From: an uncultured Pelagibacteraceae bacterium
GTDB taxonomy: Bacteria; Pseudomonadota; Alphaproteobacteria; Pelagibacterales; Pelagibacteraceae
Reading direction: 5' to 3'
Assembly: GCA_902552805.1 (NCBI GenBank)
Contig: CACDIC010000006.1
Coordinates: forward strand, 1 to 64,000
Length of the DNA stretch: 64,000 nucleotides
Made by a program: the position numbers and the translations under genes. This document shows, piece by piece, positions 8,559 to 18,427 of this stretch. The notes beneath the pieces are model-generated. The model had not been told where the DNA came from. It ran no database searches and saw only the letters and a program-made list of their open reading frames with translations. Position 1 is the stretch's first letter; every line of letters begins with the position of its first letter.

Positions 8559-9736
8559 AAAATCGAATAAGTTACATAGCTGGACTAACTCTAATTGAGA
8601 TCATGATTGGAATCGTTATTACTACAATCATGATGGCTGCTGTATACACATCATATTCTGTTGTTAATCAAGCGTACTCACAAGTTAGTGATAAAGCTAA
8701 AATTAGCAGAGCAAGCAGAGATATAGTTACAATGTTAATGAGAGATGTGCGTATGGCAGGATTTAAATATTATGCCGGATCACATGAAATAGCTCAATAC
8801 GCATCTAGAACGCAAGAATGTTATAATGGTGCTGGAATTACTTTACCAAAAAATAGTTATTTATATTTTGATAATGGATTTGACAATCCACAAGAAAGTC
8901 ATAATGCATTAGTGATAAGAAAAAATACACTAGGATTTGGAATTGTCTCAGACGCGACTACATCATTATCAACCAACAATACTAATGCAACTGGATCTAC
9001 TGCAAGTACTGGGAGTAATTGCTGTGATCAAATTCAGATTGTATATGAGGATTTTAATCAAAATGACTTTGGTGATGGAGAACAACCTTATAAAAAATAT
9101 AGAATAACTTACTATGCTTTGCCTAATGACTCAGGTGGTTTTGCTGCATATAAAAGAGTTGAACATTATTCTCAACCAAGAAGCGGATGTAACTTATTCG
9201 AACAAGCAACTCCACCTTCACAAGATGATGGTGGAAATGATCCTCTTGGAGTTGGTAATTTGTTCAATTTAGAAAATCAATTTGGTCTTAGCAGAGATCC
9301 TAACGCCAGTGGTATAGTTGGAAGTGGAGTTAGTGATGACTCTGCTGACATAGATTTGATCAATAAAGGATTGTGGCTTACGAATTGCAATGAATGTACT
9401 CCAGGCGTGATGGTAAGAAACTACATCGACGATATGGAGTTCATACCTTTTGATCAAGATGGAAAGATAATACAAGATTCTGCTGGTAGGTTTCCAGCTC
9501 CAGAACATGTCGAAATTAGAGATAGGCTTCAAGATATTCGGGGTGTGGATATACGACTTACCTGGATATCAAAAGATGATTTTTATAAAGATGCAGCCAC
9601 AACAGATAAGCCTAGAACAATTTTAGGGTTGGGTGGTGAAAGTAGAAATAATTTAATTGAAGATGGCAAAGATAAAAAATTAAGAGACTCAGTTGTTGTA
9701 ACAGTCCATACTAGAAATATTGGAGAAACTTTTTAA
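8555..9736 (+). CDS. pilW: Minor pilin PilW-like prepilin
   Basis: The 393-residue protein begins with a leader ending in AG and the hydrophobic helix LTLIEIMIGIVITTIMMAA, with Glu at mature position 5. Its large size, third position in the minor-pilin run, and long globular domain rich in Asn, Gly and Asp match PilW/PilJ. Four cysteines near residues 149-280 could form disulfides. It overlaps pilV by 4 bases and pilX by 1 base. It is processed by PilD and likely forms part of the PilVWX-PilY1 tip. Confidence 0.78.
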   Translation: MKNRISYIAGLTLIEIMIGIVITTIMMAAVYTSYSVVNQAYSQVSDKAKISRASRDIVTMLMRDVRMAGFKYYAGSHEIAQYASRTQECYNGAGITLPKNSYLYFDNGFDNPQESHNALVIRKNTLGFGIVSDATTSLSTNNTNATGSTASTGSNCCDQIQIVYEDFNQNDFGDGEQPYKKYRITYYALPNDSGGFAAYKRVEHYSQPRSGCNLFEQATPPSQDDGGNDPLGVGNLFNLENQFGLSRDPNASGIVGSGVSDDSADIDLINKGLWLTNCNECTPGVMVRNYIDDMEFIPFDQDGKIIQDSAGRFPAPEHVEIRDRLQDIRGVDIRLTWISKDDFYKDAATTDKPRTILGLGGESRNNLIEDGKDKKLRDSVVVTVHTRNIGETF

Positions 9737-10431
9737 TGAAAAATAATACACAAAGAGGATTTGCATTAATTTTATCTTTAGTTTTATTATTAGCCATGTC
9801 ATTGATGGGAGGTGCTTTAATTGTGATCGCTTCATCTGATCATCAAAGTAATAATAGTAGTGATGAGTACCAGCAAACTTTCTATGTTGCCGAGACTGCT
9901 TTATTACAAGCCCAGAAAAGTTTAATTAATAAAATGCTAGGTCCAATCAATGTTGGCACTGGAAATAGAGATTATGATAGAAGAATATTTCCCACAAACC
10001 AGCCACTGAGCGAGGACAATCTTTTAGATGAAGATACTCCTTGTTATAAAAGTTTTAGAAACTTGAGTAGAGGTGATGATAGTTTTAGGGTAGTTGAGCA
10101 TGTAAAAGAGCAAAGCTTTTTGAATTTGATATTCCCAATTTTTAACGATGGTAGTGCGGGATTAGCTATAGACACTTTGATTGATAATCAGGACGCTCTC
10201 AGTCAAGAACAGGAAAATATTAGAAAATATTATTATGAATTTTTCTCGGTAAGCTCTGGCACCTCTGAGTATAAGGGTACTGGTGTAAGTTTGAAAAAGG
10301 GATCAGGTACTTCTCAAAGGAAAGGCACAGCCTACAAAATTTATGGATGTGGCATGATGGGAGATTTAAATGACCCTAGCAATCCAGAAATAATAGTTCC
10401 TCTTGAAACACTCGTAGTTTTATCTCATTAA
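9736..10431 (+). CDS. pilX: Minor pilin PilX-like protein
   Basis: The 231-residue protein has the PilX-type N-terminus: basic QRG then FALILSLVLLLAMSLMGGAL, which lacks Glu at position 5, as seen in PilX/GspK-like pseudopilins. The YVAETALLQAQKSL segment near residue 50 is also characteristic of PilX. It is the last of four overlapping minor-pilin genes. PilX-type proteins cap the pilus and connect to PilY1, encoded shortly downstream. No terminator is evident after it; a promoter for the next gene lies in the 71-base gap. Confidence 0.75.
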   Translation: MKNNTQRGFALILSLVLLLAMSLMGGALIVIASSDHQSNNSSDEYQQTFYVAETALLQAQKSLINKMLGPINVGTGNRDYDRRIFPTNQPLSEDNLLDEDTPCYKSFRNLSRGDDSFRVVEHVKEQSFLNLIFPIFNDGSAGLAIDTLIDNQDALSQEQENIRKYYYEFFSVSSGTSEYKGTGVSLKKGSGTSQRKGTAYKIYGCGMMGDLNDPSNPEIIVPLETLVVLSH

Positions 10432-10468
10432 CAATGAATTAAAGGCTTAAAATGACCAGGTAAGAATG

Positions 10469-10496
10469 TTGAAAAATATTTATATAAATTTATAAT
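10469..10496 (+). promoter_or_regulatory. Predicted promoter for the 170-aa secreted gene and pilY1
   Basis: TTGAAA at 10469-10474 and a perfect TATAAT at 10491-10496 are separated by 16 bases. Transcription would start near 10503, which is the GTG start of the next gene, so the message may be leaderless or nearly so. This is seen in sequence only. Confidence 0.45.
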
Positions 10497-10502
10497 TTTA
10501 AT

Positions 10503-11015
10503 GTGAAAAAACTTTTCTTAAAAATTTTATTTTTAATATCTTTTTCAAGCTCCTCTTTTGCTTGCCCCTTATTGTCAGTCGATATAGGCACACCAGTACG
10601 TGATGCACAAAATACATTTGAATTTTTGATGTTATATAAATCTGAGCTTTATGGAGAAGGTTATTCTGCAAAATATCATGCATATGCAGCAGATTATTGT
10701 GAAGGCTCAAATTTAGAAAACACTGATTTGGAAGTGATAATTTACGACTCTAAAGTTGCTGGTATAAATTTAATCTCAACAAATAGTGAAATTAAAAATG
10801 AAATTTATAATTTTGTAAAAAATAATATTGGTGATCCTGGCAGTGAAGCTGAAAAAGAAGGTTGGGAAGGCTATAAAGATTTAAGTTTAGGAAATCTCGT
10901 CATAATGTATAGCAAAATAAATATTAGAGATGAAATTTTCGAGGTTCTTGAAATTACTAATCCTCAAATGATAGACTATACCACTGGCGAGGAAGTAATT
11001 GAGGTATTAGGATAG
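10503..11015 (+). CDS. Small secreted protein between pilX and pilY1, unknown function
   Basis: The 170-residue protein starts with GTG and has a clear signal peptide (basic KK, hydrophobic stretch, cleavage near SFA-CP). I recognise no family. The mature part has an acidic C-terminus and few cysteines, one directly after the cleavage site, which could be a lipidation site (SSFAC is a poor lipobox). It lies six bases before pilY1 and downstream of a near-consensus promoter, so it is probably co-expressed with pilY1 and may act in pilus-tip assembly. That role is inferred from location only. Confidence 0.65.
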   Translation: MKKLFLKILFLISFSSSSFACPLLSVDIGTPVRDAQNTFEFLMLYKSELYGEGYSAKYHAYAADYCEGSNLENTDLEVIIYDSKVAGINLISTNSEIKNEIYNFVKNNIGDPGSEAEKEGWEGYKDLSLGNLVIMYSKINIRDEIFEVLEITNPQMIDYTTGEEVIEVLG

Positions 11016-11021
11016 GAAATT

Positions 11022-14000
11022 ATGAAAAATTTAAAAATTTTATTTTTTTTATTTTTGTTATCATTTAGTAACAATTTGAATGCAAAACCTGTGCCACCAG
11101 GTGCGGGCGGTGGTGATGTAGCTGCTAACATATTATTTTTAGTCGATAGTTCTGCCAGCATGGGAAAATGGATAGGAGGCGATGGTATTGGCCCAGTTGC
11201 TGGAGTTGCCTACGACTCACAAAATAGAATTTTATTTTCACAATATTCAAGACGAACCGCAGGAGCAATTATTAGATATACTGCTGCTGGAAATAGAGAT
11301 AGATCATTTAGACCTATCAGAGCAATTCCTAGAGTAGGATGTACACAATTCAATGATATGGGTATTCATACGAGGCGTAATTTTACAAGACAGAGAAAAG
11401 CTGCGCACATAGAGTTTGTAGAAAACCTCGACTCTGTCAGTTTCAATGAGAGTGTAATTTTTTTCCATAGTCAGGAGAGAAGTAGTGCAGGATATATATT
11501 CGGGTTTTCAGAGGACGGCAGAAGATGTTTAGTTGCCTTAAGGGCACCTGATAATATGAATTATAGGGGCTTTGACATTCAGGAAATTGGGGGTGTTCCT
11601 TACTTATTTGCAGCCGGAGGTGGTCGAAGAAATTTTGGTTTCTTTATGTCATGTAATCTTGAAACTTTTGTATGTAATGAACAAAGAATAACCGACACAA
11701 GAAGTGTTACACGTTGGTTTGCAAGACTAAGTGTTAATAATGAAGGTACCATGATTTATTTTTCTAATATGTTGGCAAATAATTTTGAAGGATATGCTCT
11801 CACTCAAAGCGGTAATGCATTTACTCTAGGATCTCGACAAAGACAATGTACTGCAACAAATGCTCCAAATTTAACTTCTGAATTAGCAATTCCTTTTGGC
11901 GTGGAAGTTTCACCAACAGACAGTAGCATAGTTTATACTACTTCCGTTTTTTCTCACGCAATACAAAAAATTCAAATATCAAACTCTACGACCAATTCTT
12001 GTACAATTATCACCGCAGTAGGTTCAGGTTCAAGAACAAATCTGTCAAATGAGGGAACTGAAAATGCTTTAGATGCTGAAAATGTGGGTTTTAATCAACC
12101 GCATGCTCTTGGCATAGGTTTTAATGCAGCTGATAATAGATACATGTTGTTAACAGGAACCGCAAGGGGTTACATAGACGAATTTCATGAAGACAAATTC
12201 ACTGCTGTTGCTCGAAATACAACTTGGGTTCAACAAATGGGGGGACCAAGAATTAGAAGATGGGATGGAGTTAAATCTGCAATTAATGCAATCGTTAATG
12301 ATACAACATTAACAACAGGTGCTTATTTTGGTTTTGGTCATTGGAACGCTGGTGAACATGGTCGTTCAAGAACTGCCGCTAGAGGAGGACGTTATTGCCA
12401 TAATAATAATGATTGTACTTATTATCAAGGCTGGAATGGTAACCATCCAGAAGGAACAAGTATACAATGTAATCGAGATTCATGTTTAAATGTAGCCATA
12501 AGCCCAAGGGGATCTGATCAAATTATGGATGTAATGGCTCCTTTGGGTATGGCCTGGGGTACAGATTCAAATGCTTTTGCTCAAATTGCTGAAGATTATT
12601 TTATGGATCAAAGTGCTGGAGGATCAATTCTAAATCCGGACGCTGATTGTCAGATTAATTATGTAATCGTAATTGGAGATGGCGCCATGAGAAACACTGG
12701 GCTGCTTGGTGATAATCAAAATGGTTTTGCTGCTGAAAGAATGGCACGATTAAGAGAATTAGGTGTAAAATCTCTTTATGTAGCTTATGGAGGTGGAATT
12801 AATGGTACAAGTTTAAATAGATTTCATGAACTTTCAAGAATAGGCACTAGTACGTTAGCAGCTGGAACAACTGCACAAGAATGTATTGATGATGAGGATT
12901 GTGAAAGAGCAATTATTGCTAGATCACCTGAGAGATTAAAAACTGCTTTAACAGCTAAGATACGACAAATTATTGCTGATAAACTAGCATTCACTGCACC
13001 ATCAATTACAGCAACTATTGAGGAGGGTGGTTCTTTATACCAAGCACAATTCGGTTATGAACAATTTGGTGAATGGCAAGGTAGAATTTTGCGGAAAAAA
13101 TTAATCAAACCAGCTGATTGCCCTGATACTAATGAAGATTGTGTTGAGCATAATACTGCACCAGGAAATCCACATAAAAACTGGGACTCATCTCTAATGA
13201 TTAAAAGACAATCAACACCAGGTGGAGGAGATGATAATAGAAATATTTGGACAGCTATGCCAGGAGCTCCTTATCTTGGAAACTGGGATAACTTTAGTCA
13301 AGACCAATCAACAGCAATAACAAATTTATTTAACTTACTAGGATATGAGATTGACGATTATCATTCTAGTACCTCAACGTGTTCTAGTGTTGGTAATGAT
13401 GCTACTGAGGGTGATGAAACAATAGGTTTGATAAATTTTATGAAAGGTAATGACTATTTTGATTATGATGGTGATTGTGATGTTACTGAGGTTAGAAACC
13501 ATGTAATGGCTGATGTGTATCATTCGCAACTCGTAGAAGTAGGAGCTCCAGATTCGAATATTGATTTTAAATCTTTTAATGAAGAAGCATATCATCGATC
13601 AACAAGAGGTTATGCACGCTTTAAAGTGGAACAAGCAAAAAGACAAAATGTAATTTATGCTGGTGCAAACTCAGGTGTACTCCATGCAATCGCAGCTAAA
13701 AGTGGAAATGGATACAAAGGTGGTGAGGAAATATGGGGCTTTATACCTCCGTTTGTTGCTGCAAAACTTCCACAAATAATAAATTCAGAGTATGATAAAT
13801 CTTCTGGTGGTGGGACTAACCCAATTTTTGGTGTTGATGGCTCTCCTGTGATACACGATGCTTTTATAAGGGGATATAATTTTAGAGGAGAGTTAGAGGG
13901 CAGTAGAACTTGGCGTACTTTATTGTTTGTTCCTTATGGAAGAGGTGGTGCTGGTTTCACTTTGCTTGATGTAACAGATCCGATACCATCAGGAAATAGA

Positions 14001-15869
14001 GGTCCAATTCATATGTTTTCAGTATTTAATGATAGAATAAATAATAGAGTGTTAGTTGCTGATGTACTTGGAAGAATATCTGCACTAGAATATAATTCTA
14101 CCTCATCCAGTTTAATGAATTCTGCCGAAGGAGAGGTAGCTACAGATAATTATAATGACGCTAGAGAAAAAACAGAATTACCTACTAACGATGCTAACTA
14201 TGATGCTAATGCGCTTACAGATATAGCAGTGTGTAGTACAGCAACTGATTTTAGGACTAATGGAACAGCTAGTTGTTATAGAGGTAACACTTTCTATTTC
14301 CCAGATCTTGTTTTAGATTATCCAGTTGGTGACGAAATTCCTAAAACTGTTTTAGGAGCAGTTAAATTAAATGATGGTGTCCCTGAACCTATTAGTATTT
14401 CAAGTGCACAAATGTCAGATGATGGTTCTGGAGGGGCCGTTTTAAAAGTTGTGTTTAAAAATGAACAAGTTTTTAATGCCAATCCATCTGATGAAGAGCC
14501 CACATTATCAGATGAAATAAGTGTTAGAGCATGCATTGGAGGATCAGGTATAGACCCTGCTTACGATTATTCGAGACTAGGAGAGACTTGGTCAACACCA
14601 AAAATTGTGAGAATGCCCTCAAGTTCTGGATCAACAAATATTGGATCTGATAGATATGTTGCAATCATGGGCGCTGGTATGTCCAAAGGAGATGCTTGTG
14701 CTGGATCAGCTTTATTTGTGATTGATTTAGAGGGTCATATGGATGGTATGCCAGGTAGAATATATGGTTCAGAAATTAATGGAGGCCCAATAAATATAGT
14801 AGATACAACACCTAATGGTATTTTATCAGGGGATGTATTGGTTGAAACTAATAATGGAAGTAATATTCCTAATGCTATACCTGCTGCGCCAGTGATAATT
14901 ACTCCTGATACTGCACCAGGAGTTCCGTGGAGAGGTGCATTAGTTTATGTAAATGATCTTGAGGGCAAAATAACAAAAATAAATCTGACCAATAATACAA
15001 AAGGACTAAATGATAATGGAAAATTAGTAAGTGGTGTAACAGAATTATATGATCAAACGACTCTTTTTAGATTGGATGCTACAAGAGAAAATGCAAGATA
15101 TTCATTTTTTTCAATGGAAGCTGGACTGGGAGTAACTGATAAATCTTTTTGGTTATTTGGATCAACTGGAAATTTTATCGACCTAGGGGGAAAAAATTCT
15201 GAATTAGATAACATTTTATATGGTGTCCAAGATAAACATTTTCCATATTGGAAGCATTTAAATGGAGTAACAGTTCCGAAAATTATAATGAACCCGGGAA
15301 GCGAACCAATGGAAATAAATCCTGATTTTTTACAATTGGCACATGAAGGAGCTGATAAAGCAAGTAGCGTTGGAAATGCATTTAATTGTATCAACGTCTC
15401 TGGAGATCAATCTGGTGATAATTGTCCGATACCAGAGTCAGCAGATGCTTGGGTAATACATTTAGAAAAAAATCAAAATGATGCTTTCTTATCTCCAAGA
15501 ACTTTCAGAAAAGCATCAGCACCACCTACTTTATTTAAAGGAATAGTTTATTATCCTGTATACCAGCCACCGCCAGGTTCTGCTCCGTGTGCTCAAGGAC
15601 ATGCATTTATTTGTGCTGCTGATGATGAATGTGGAACGAACAATTCATCAAGATTAAAACTTACAACACCAGGAGATGTAAACAATCCTGGTTTGAACGC
15701 GTGTGCATATGTAAGTGAAGGTGTGCTGTCTGAGCTGGTTGTGTTTGGTGATAAACTTTTTGCCAATGTTGCTGGTCCTTCTGAAGACAAAAGCACTTTG
15801 TTTTCTGTTTTCTCAGTGCCAGGAGAAATTTTATCGAACAAAGGTGGTTGGAGAGATAGTGGTTTTTAA
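11022..15869 (+). CDS. pilY1: PilY1-like pilus tip adhesin
   Basis: The 1615-residue protein has a signal peptide ending near NLNA and at residues 41-48 VDSSASMG, a DxSxS MIDAS motif of a von Willebrand A domain, whose remainder is interrupted by a long insert (about 60-400). Further VWA sequence (INYVIVIGDGAMR near 545) follows, and the C-terminal half (about 870-1500) has the PilY1 beta-propeller region including ILFVPYGRGG-type and LLDVTDP segments. An Asp-rich loop near residue 812 (DYDGDCD) could bind calcium. PilY1 sits at the pilus tip or cell surface and promotes adhesion and pilus extension. It is longer than Pseudomonas PilY1 (about 1160). Confidence 0.87.
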   Translation: MKNLKILFFLFLLSFSNNLNAKPVPPGAGGGDVAANILFLVDSSASMGKWIGGDGIGPVAGVAYDSQNRILFSQYSRRTAGAIIRYTAAGNRDRSFRPIRAIPRVGCTQFNDMGIHTRRNFTRQRKAAHIEFVENLDSVSFNESVIFFHSQERSSAGYIFGFSEDGRRCLVALRAPDNMNYRGFDIQEIGGVPYLFAAGGGRRNFGFFMSCNLETFVCNEQRITDTRSVTRWFARLSVNNEGTMIYFSNMLANNFEGYALTQSGNAFTLGSRQRQCTATNAPNLTSELAIPFGVEVSPTDSSIVYTTSVFSHAIQKIQISNSTTNSCTIITAVGSGSRTNLSNEGTENALDAENVGFNQPHALGIGFNAADNRYMLLTGTARGYIDEFHEDKFTAVARNTTWVQQMGGPRIRRWDGVKSAINAIVNDTTLTTGAYFGFGHWNAGEHGRSRTAARGGRYCHNNNDCTYYQGWNGNHPEGTSIQCNRDSCLNVAISPRGSDQIMDVMAPLGMAWGTDSNAFAQIAEDYFMDQSAGGSILNPDADCQINYVIVIGDGAMRNTGLLGDNQNGFAAERMARLRELGVKSLYVAYGGGINGTSLNRFHELSRIGTSTLAAGTTAQECIDDEDCERAIIARSPERLKTALTAKIRQIIADKLAFTAPSITATIEEGGSLYQAQFGYEQFGEWQGRILRKKLIKPADCPDTNEDCVEHNTAPGNPHKNWDSSLMIKRQSTPGGGDDNRNIWTAMPGAPYLGNWDNFSQDQSTAITNLFNLLGYEIDDYHSSTSTCSSVGNDATEGDETIGLINFMKGNDYFDYDGDCDVTEVRNHVMADVYHSQLVEVGAPDSNIDFKSFNEEAYHRSTRGYARFKVEQAKRQNVIYAGANSGVLHAIAAKSGNGYKGGEEIWGFIPPFVAAKLPQIINSEYDKSSGGGTNPIFGVDGSPVIHDAFIRGYNFRGELEGSRTWRTLLFVPYGRGGAGFTLLDVTDPIPSGNRGPIHMFSVFNDRINNRVLVADVLGRISALEYNSTSSSLMNSAEGEVATDNYNDAREKTELPTNDANYDANALTDIAVCSTATDFRTNGTASCYRGNTFYFPDLVLDYPVGDEIPKTVLGAVKLNDGVPEPISISSAQMSDDGSGGAVLKVVFKNEQVFNANPSDEEPTLSDEISVRACIGGSGIDPAYDYSRLGETWSTPKIVRMPSSSGSTNIGSDRYVAIMGAGMSKGDACAGSALFVIDLEGHMDGMPGRIYGSEINGGPINIVDTTPNGILSGDVLVETNNGSNIPNAIPAAPVIITPDTAPGVPWRGALVYVNDLEGKITKINLTNNTKGLNDNGKLVSGVTELYDQTTLFRLDATRENARYSFFSMEAGLGVTDKSFWLFGSTGNFIDLGGKNSELDNILYGVQDKHFPYWKHLNGVTVPKIIMNPGSEPMEINPDFLQLAHEGADKASSVGNAFNCINVSGDQSGDNCPIPESADAWVIHLEKNQNDAFLSPRTFRKASAPPTLFKGIVYYPVYQPPPGSAPCAQGHAFICAADDECGTNNSSRLKLTTPGDVNNPGLNACAYVSEGVLSELVVFGDKLFANVAGPSEDKSTLFSVFSVPGEILSNKGGWRDSGF

Positions 15870-15898
15870 AACAATTCCGAAGGTAAATAAATTATTAC

Positions 15899-16663
15899 TC
15901 AATTCAAGTATAAAATAATTTTTTCAAGCAATAATAAATATAATACACATCCTAATACAAGATAAGGTCCAAAAGGAATTTGTGATGACAAATTTTTGGA
16001 TTTATCTATCAGACTTGGTATTGCTAATGCTAATGCAACAAAGGATGAAAAAAATAATATGAAAGGAATCGATATCCACCCGAACCAAAAACCAATTGCT
16101 GATAAAAGTTTAGCATCTCCTAAACCCATACCCTCTTTGTTTCTTAATTTTTTATAAATAAAAATTATCATCCAAATAATAGAATAACCAGCAACACCAC
16201 CTATCACCGAATTAAAAAAATTTGGAAATAAATACTGATTTAAATTCGGATCAAAGGTTTTAACTAATCCTATAACCATTAATGGAAAAGTTAGCTCATT
16301 TGGAATTATAAAATGTTTGAGATCAATAAAAAATATGATGATGAAGAAAATAGTTAAAATAAAAAAAAGAAGGGTTGTAAGTGATAAACCAAATAAATAA
16401 AAAAACCATACGAAGCTCAATGCACAGATAAGTTCTACTAAAAGATATTTAATACTAATCTTGGCTGAGCAGTCTCTGCATTTAGCTTTTAAAATTACAT
16501 ACGAGAATATTGGAACATTATCATACCATCTAATTTGTTTTTTACAGTTTGGGCAATACGATCTACCTTTGGCAACACCCTCATTATAGGGCATTCTATG
16601 AATACATACGTTACTAAAACTCCCCCATATACTTCCAAGGATAAATACTATAATATAGGACAC
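15899..16663 (-). CDS. pilD: Prepilin peptidase / N-methyltransferase
   Basis: The 254-residue inner-membrane protein has the N-terminal methyltransferase domain with the zinc tetracysteine C37, C40, C62 and C65, the SFSNVCIHRMP motif near residue 15, and the aspartyl-protease residues in FIDLKH and GLGDAK. It cleaves the leader from pilins and methylates the new N-terminal Phe. Length matches PilD. It is on the minus strand, convergent with pilY1, so it is transcribed separately from the rest of the pilus locus. It should process all six prepilin-like proteins in this window. Confidence 0.95.
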   Translation of the reverse strand: MSYIIVFILGSIWGSFSNVCIHRMPYNEGVAKGRSYCPNCKKQIRWYDNVPIFSYVILKAKCRDCSAKISIKYLLVELICALSFVWFFYLFGLSLTTLLFFILTIFFIIIFFIDLKHFIIPNELTFPLMVIGLVKTFDPNLNQYLFPNFFNSVIGGVAGYSIIWMIIFIYKKLRNKEGMGLGDAKLLSAIGFWFGWISIPFILFFSSFVALALAIPSLIDKSKNLSSQIPFGPYLVLGCVLYLLLLEKIILYLN

Positions 16664-16694
16664 AATTTATAGTTTAATTTTGGAGGAAAATTCT

Positions 16695-16751
16695 ATGAGC
16701 CCATCGATGCAATATTGTATAAACAACATTGCATCAGCTATGTGTAAATAG
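16695..16751 (+). CDS. Possible 18-residue leader peptide or small protein
   Basis: An ATG at 16695 opens an 18-codon frame ending in TAG at 16749-16751, with a strong Shine-Dalgarno GGAGG at 16682-16686 eight bases upstream. The frame covers the inverted repeat at 16706-16735. The peptide contains two Cys and two additional Met residues. It ends 11 bases before the GAF-phosphatase gene. Good ribosome binding sites are rare in this genome segment, which makes the frame notable, but it may be a chance ORF. Confidence 0.35.
   Translation: MSPSMQYCINNIASAMCK
16706..16735. repeat. Imperfect inverted repeat upstream of the GAF phosphatase gene
   Basis: Arms GATGCAAT and ATTGCATC (8 bp) continue, after one mismatched pair, into TTGT/ACAA (4 bp) around a 4-base loop. 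No T-run follows, so it is not a terminator. It could be an operator or an RNA hairpin controlling the downstream gene. Confidence 0.5.
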
Positions 16752-16762
16752 AAATTTGGCGC

Positions 16763-18112
16763 ATGAATCATGATTTCCATCACTATCAAAATTATCAAAA
16801 AATTAATGAATATCAATTTATAAATAAGATGTTTTTTGGCGCAAAAAAAAAGGAAACAACTAAAGTAGATGATACTATCAGTAAAGATTTAGAATTAGTT
16901 ACAAAAATGAATCATGATCTAGCTAAATCGTTGGATCTTAAAGAAACTTTAAGTAATTCTTTAGAATTAATTATAAAAAGAATAAACGCACAAGCTGCAA
17001 ATATTTTTTTAATTGATGATAAGAACCAATCTTTTCAGTGTATTGCATCCAAACATCAAGCATATCTAGAGGATTTTGAAATTCCAATTACTCAAGGTGT
17101 AATGGGTAAAGCAGTAGTTTTAAAAAAATGTATAAGAGTAGGTGATGTAAGAAAAGATGTTAGAGAAATTGCTGAATTTTATTTTGACTTAGATAATAAA
17201 ACAAATTTTACAACATATTCTGTTTTATGTTCTCCTTTAATAGTATCTGATGAGTGTATAGGAGTTATTCATTGTTTAAATAAAAAAACAAACAATAAAT
17301 TGTTTGAGGAGAATGACAGAAAACTTTTAGAAACTTTATCTGGACCTGCTGCATTAGCAATTAGAAATGCAAGAATGGCAAAAGATCTTGTTGATAAGAA
17401 TAGAATGCAGAAAGAAATAGAAATTGTTGGTGAGATACAAAAAACTTTATTATCTCAAAATCAAAAAGAAAAATTTCCAATAGCAGGAATAAATATTCCA
17501 GCTAAAGTAGTTTCAGGAGATTTTTATAATTTTGCTGAGCTTACTGAGGGAGTTTATGGTTTTGGTGTTGCCGATGTATCTGGTAAAGGAATAAAATCTT
17601 CTCTGCTTATGTCAAAAGCATCAAGTCTTTATAGATGTTTAAGTAAAACAAATTTTTCTGCAGCAGAACTTTTAAATATTTTAAATTCAGAAATATGTGA
17701 GACTACTTCAAGAGGAATGTTTGTTACAATGCTCATAGGAATTTACGACAGCAATAAAAAAGAACTTACATTAGCTAATGCAGGACACGAACCGCCTTTA
17801 ATTTACGATAACGAAGGAAATTTTTCTAATTTTGAAGAAGCTGGTCCCCCCTTAGGTATTGCTCCAAAGTTTAAATTTAAAGAAACAAAAATTAATTTTT
17901 CAAATAGTTCAATGTATATTTTCACGGATGGTATTACCGAAATAAAAGATTCGAAAGGAAACATGTTAGAGTCTGATGGATTTAAAAATTATATTAAAAA
18001 ATATCAACCTATTCCTAATTATGAAAGATTAAATAAGATTGTCGAAGATATAATTAAATCTGGCCGAATACAAAAAGATGATTTAACTATTGTTGTAGTT
18101 GATGGGTTATAA
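16763..18112 (+). CDS. GAF-domain PP2C/SpoIIE-type serine phosphatase (RsbU/RsbP-like)
   Basis: The 449-residue cytosolic protein has a GAF domain at about 50-205 followed by a PP2C/SpoIIE catalytic domain at about 225-449. The metal-binding acidic residues are all present in VSGDF, VADVSGKG, TDGITE and KDDLTI. Such phosphatases dephosphorylate a STAS anti-sigma antagonist in response to ligand binding by the sensor. Two STAS genes and an RsbW-like kinase lie at 27116-28134. The ATG at 16829 is an alternative start that removes 22 residues of poor conservation; neither start has a clear ribosome site. It lies inside the pilus locus between pilD and pilMN. Confidence 0.87.
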   Translation: MNHDFHHYQNYQKINEYQFINKMFFGAKKKETTKVDDTISKDLELVTKMNHDLAKSLDLKETLSNSLELIIKRINAQAANIFLIDDKNQSFQCIASKHQAYLEDFEIPITQGVMGKAVVLKKCIRVGDVRKDVREIAEFYFDLDNKTNFTTYSVLCSPLIVSDECIGVIHCLNKKTNNKLFEENDRKLLETLSGPAALAIRNARMAKDLVDKNRMQKEIEIVGEIQKTLLSQNQKEKFPIAGINIPAKVVSGDFYNFAELTEGVYGFGVADVSGKGIKSSLLMSKASSLYRCLSKTNFSAAELLNILNSEICETTSRGMFVTMLIGIYDSNKKELTLANAGHEPPLIYDNEGNFSNFEEAGPPLGIAPKFKFKETKINFSNSSMYIFTDGITEIKDSKGNMLESDGFKNYIKKYQPIPNYERLNKIVEDIIKSGRIQKDDLTIVVVDGL

Positions 18113-18124
18113 ATGCATCAATAA

Positions 18125-18427
18125 ATGTTTAACATCGGAAAAATAATGATACTGGTCGGCATAGTTATTACTTCTGTGTTATATTGGGCTACAACTAACG
18201 TATGTAGATATAATTTTGTTATTGAAAAAAAAACAAACGAAATGAATATTATTGTTGCAGAAATAAAACCAGAAATTAAATTAGGTGAAATTTATTATTT
18301 TAAAGAATTAAATTGTAATAATATTGATCTATCATGGGATTATGAACGAGTTATAAGTAATTTAAATACAATCTCAGTTATGATCTATCAAGAATTGACA
18401 ACAGACATCAAAGGAAACCCTAACTAG
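18125..18427 (+). CDS. Small single-TM protein of unknown function
   Basis: The 100-residue protein has one N-terminal hydrophobic segment (about residues 5-24) and a soluble remainder with cysteines at about residues 27 and 63. I recognise no family. It begins 12 bases after the GAF-phosphatase stop and is the last gene before the long noncoding repeat region, so it may be co-transcribed with the phosphatase. It could be anchored at the inner membrane facing the periplasm. Confidence 0.5.
   Translation: MFNIGKIMILVGIVITSVLYWATTNVCRYNFVIEKKTNEMNIIVAEIKPEIKLGEIYYFKELNCNNIDLSWDYERVISNLNTISVMIYQELTTDIKGNPN

Noticed and set aside
15053-15394. Minus-strand frame of 113 codons inside pilY1
   Set aside because: It is antisense to the conserved PilY1 C-terminal region and has no recognisable motif.
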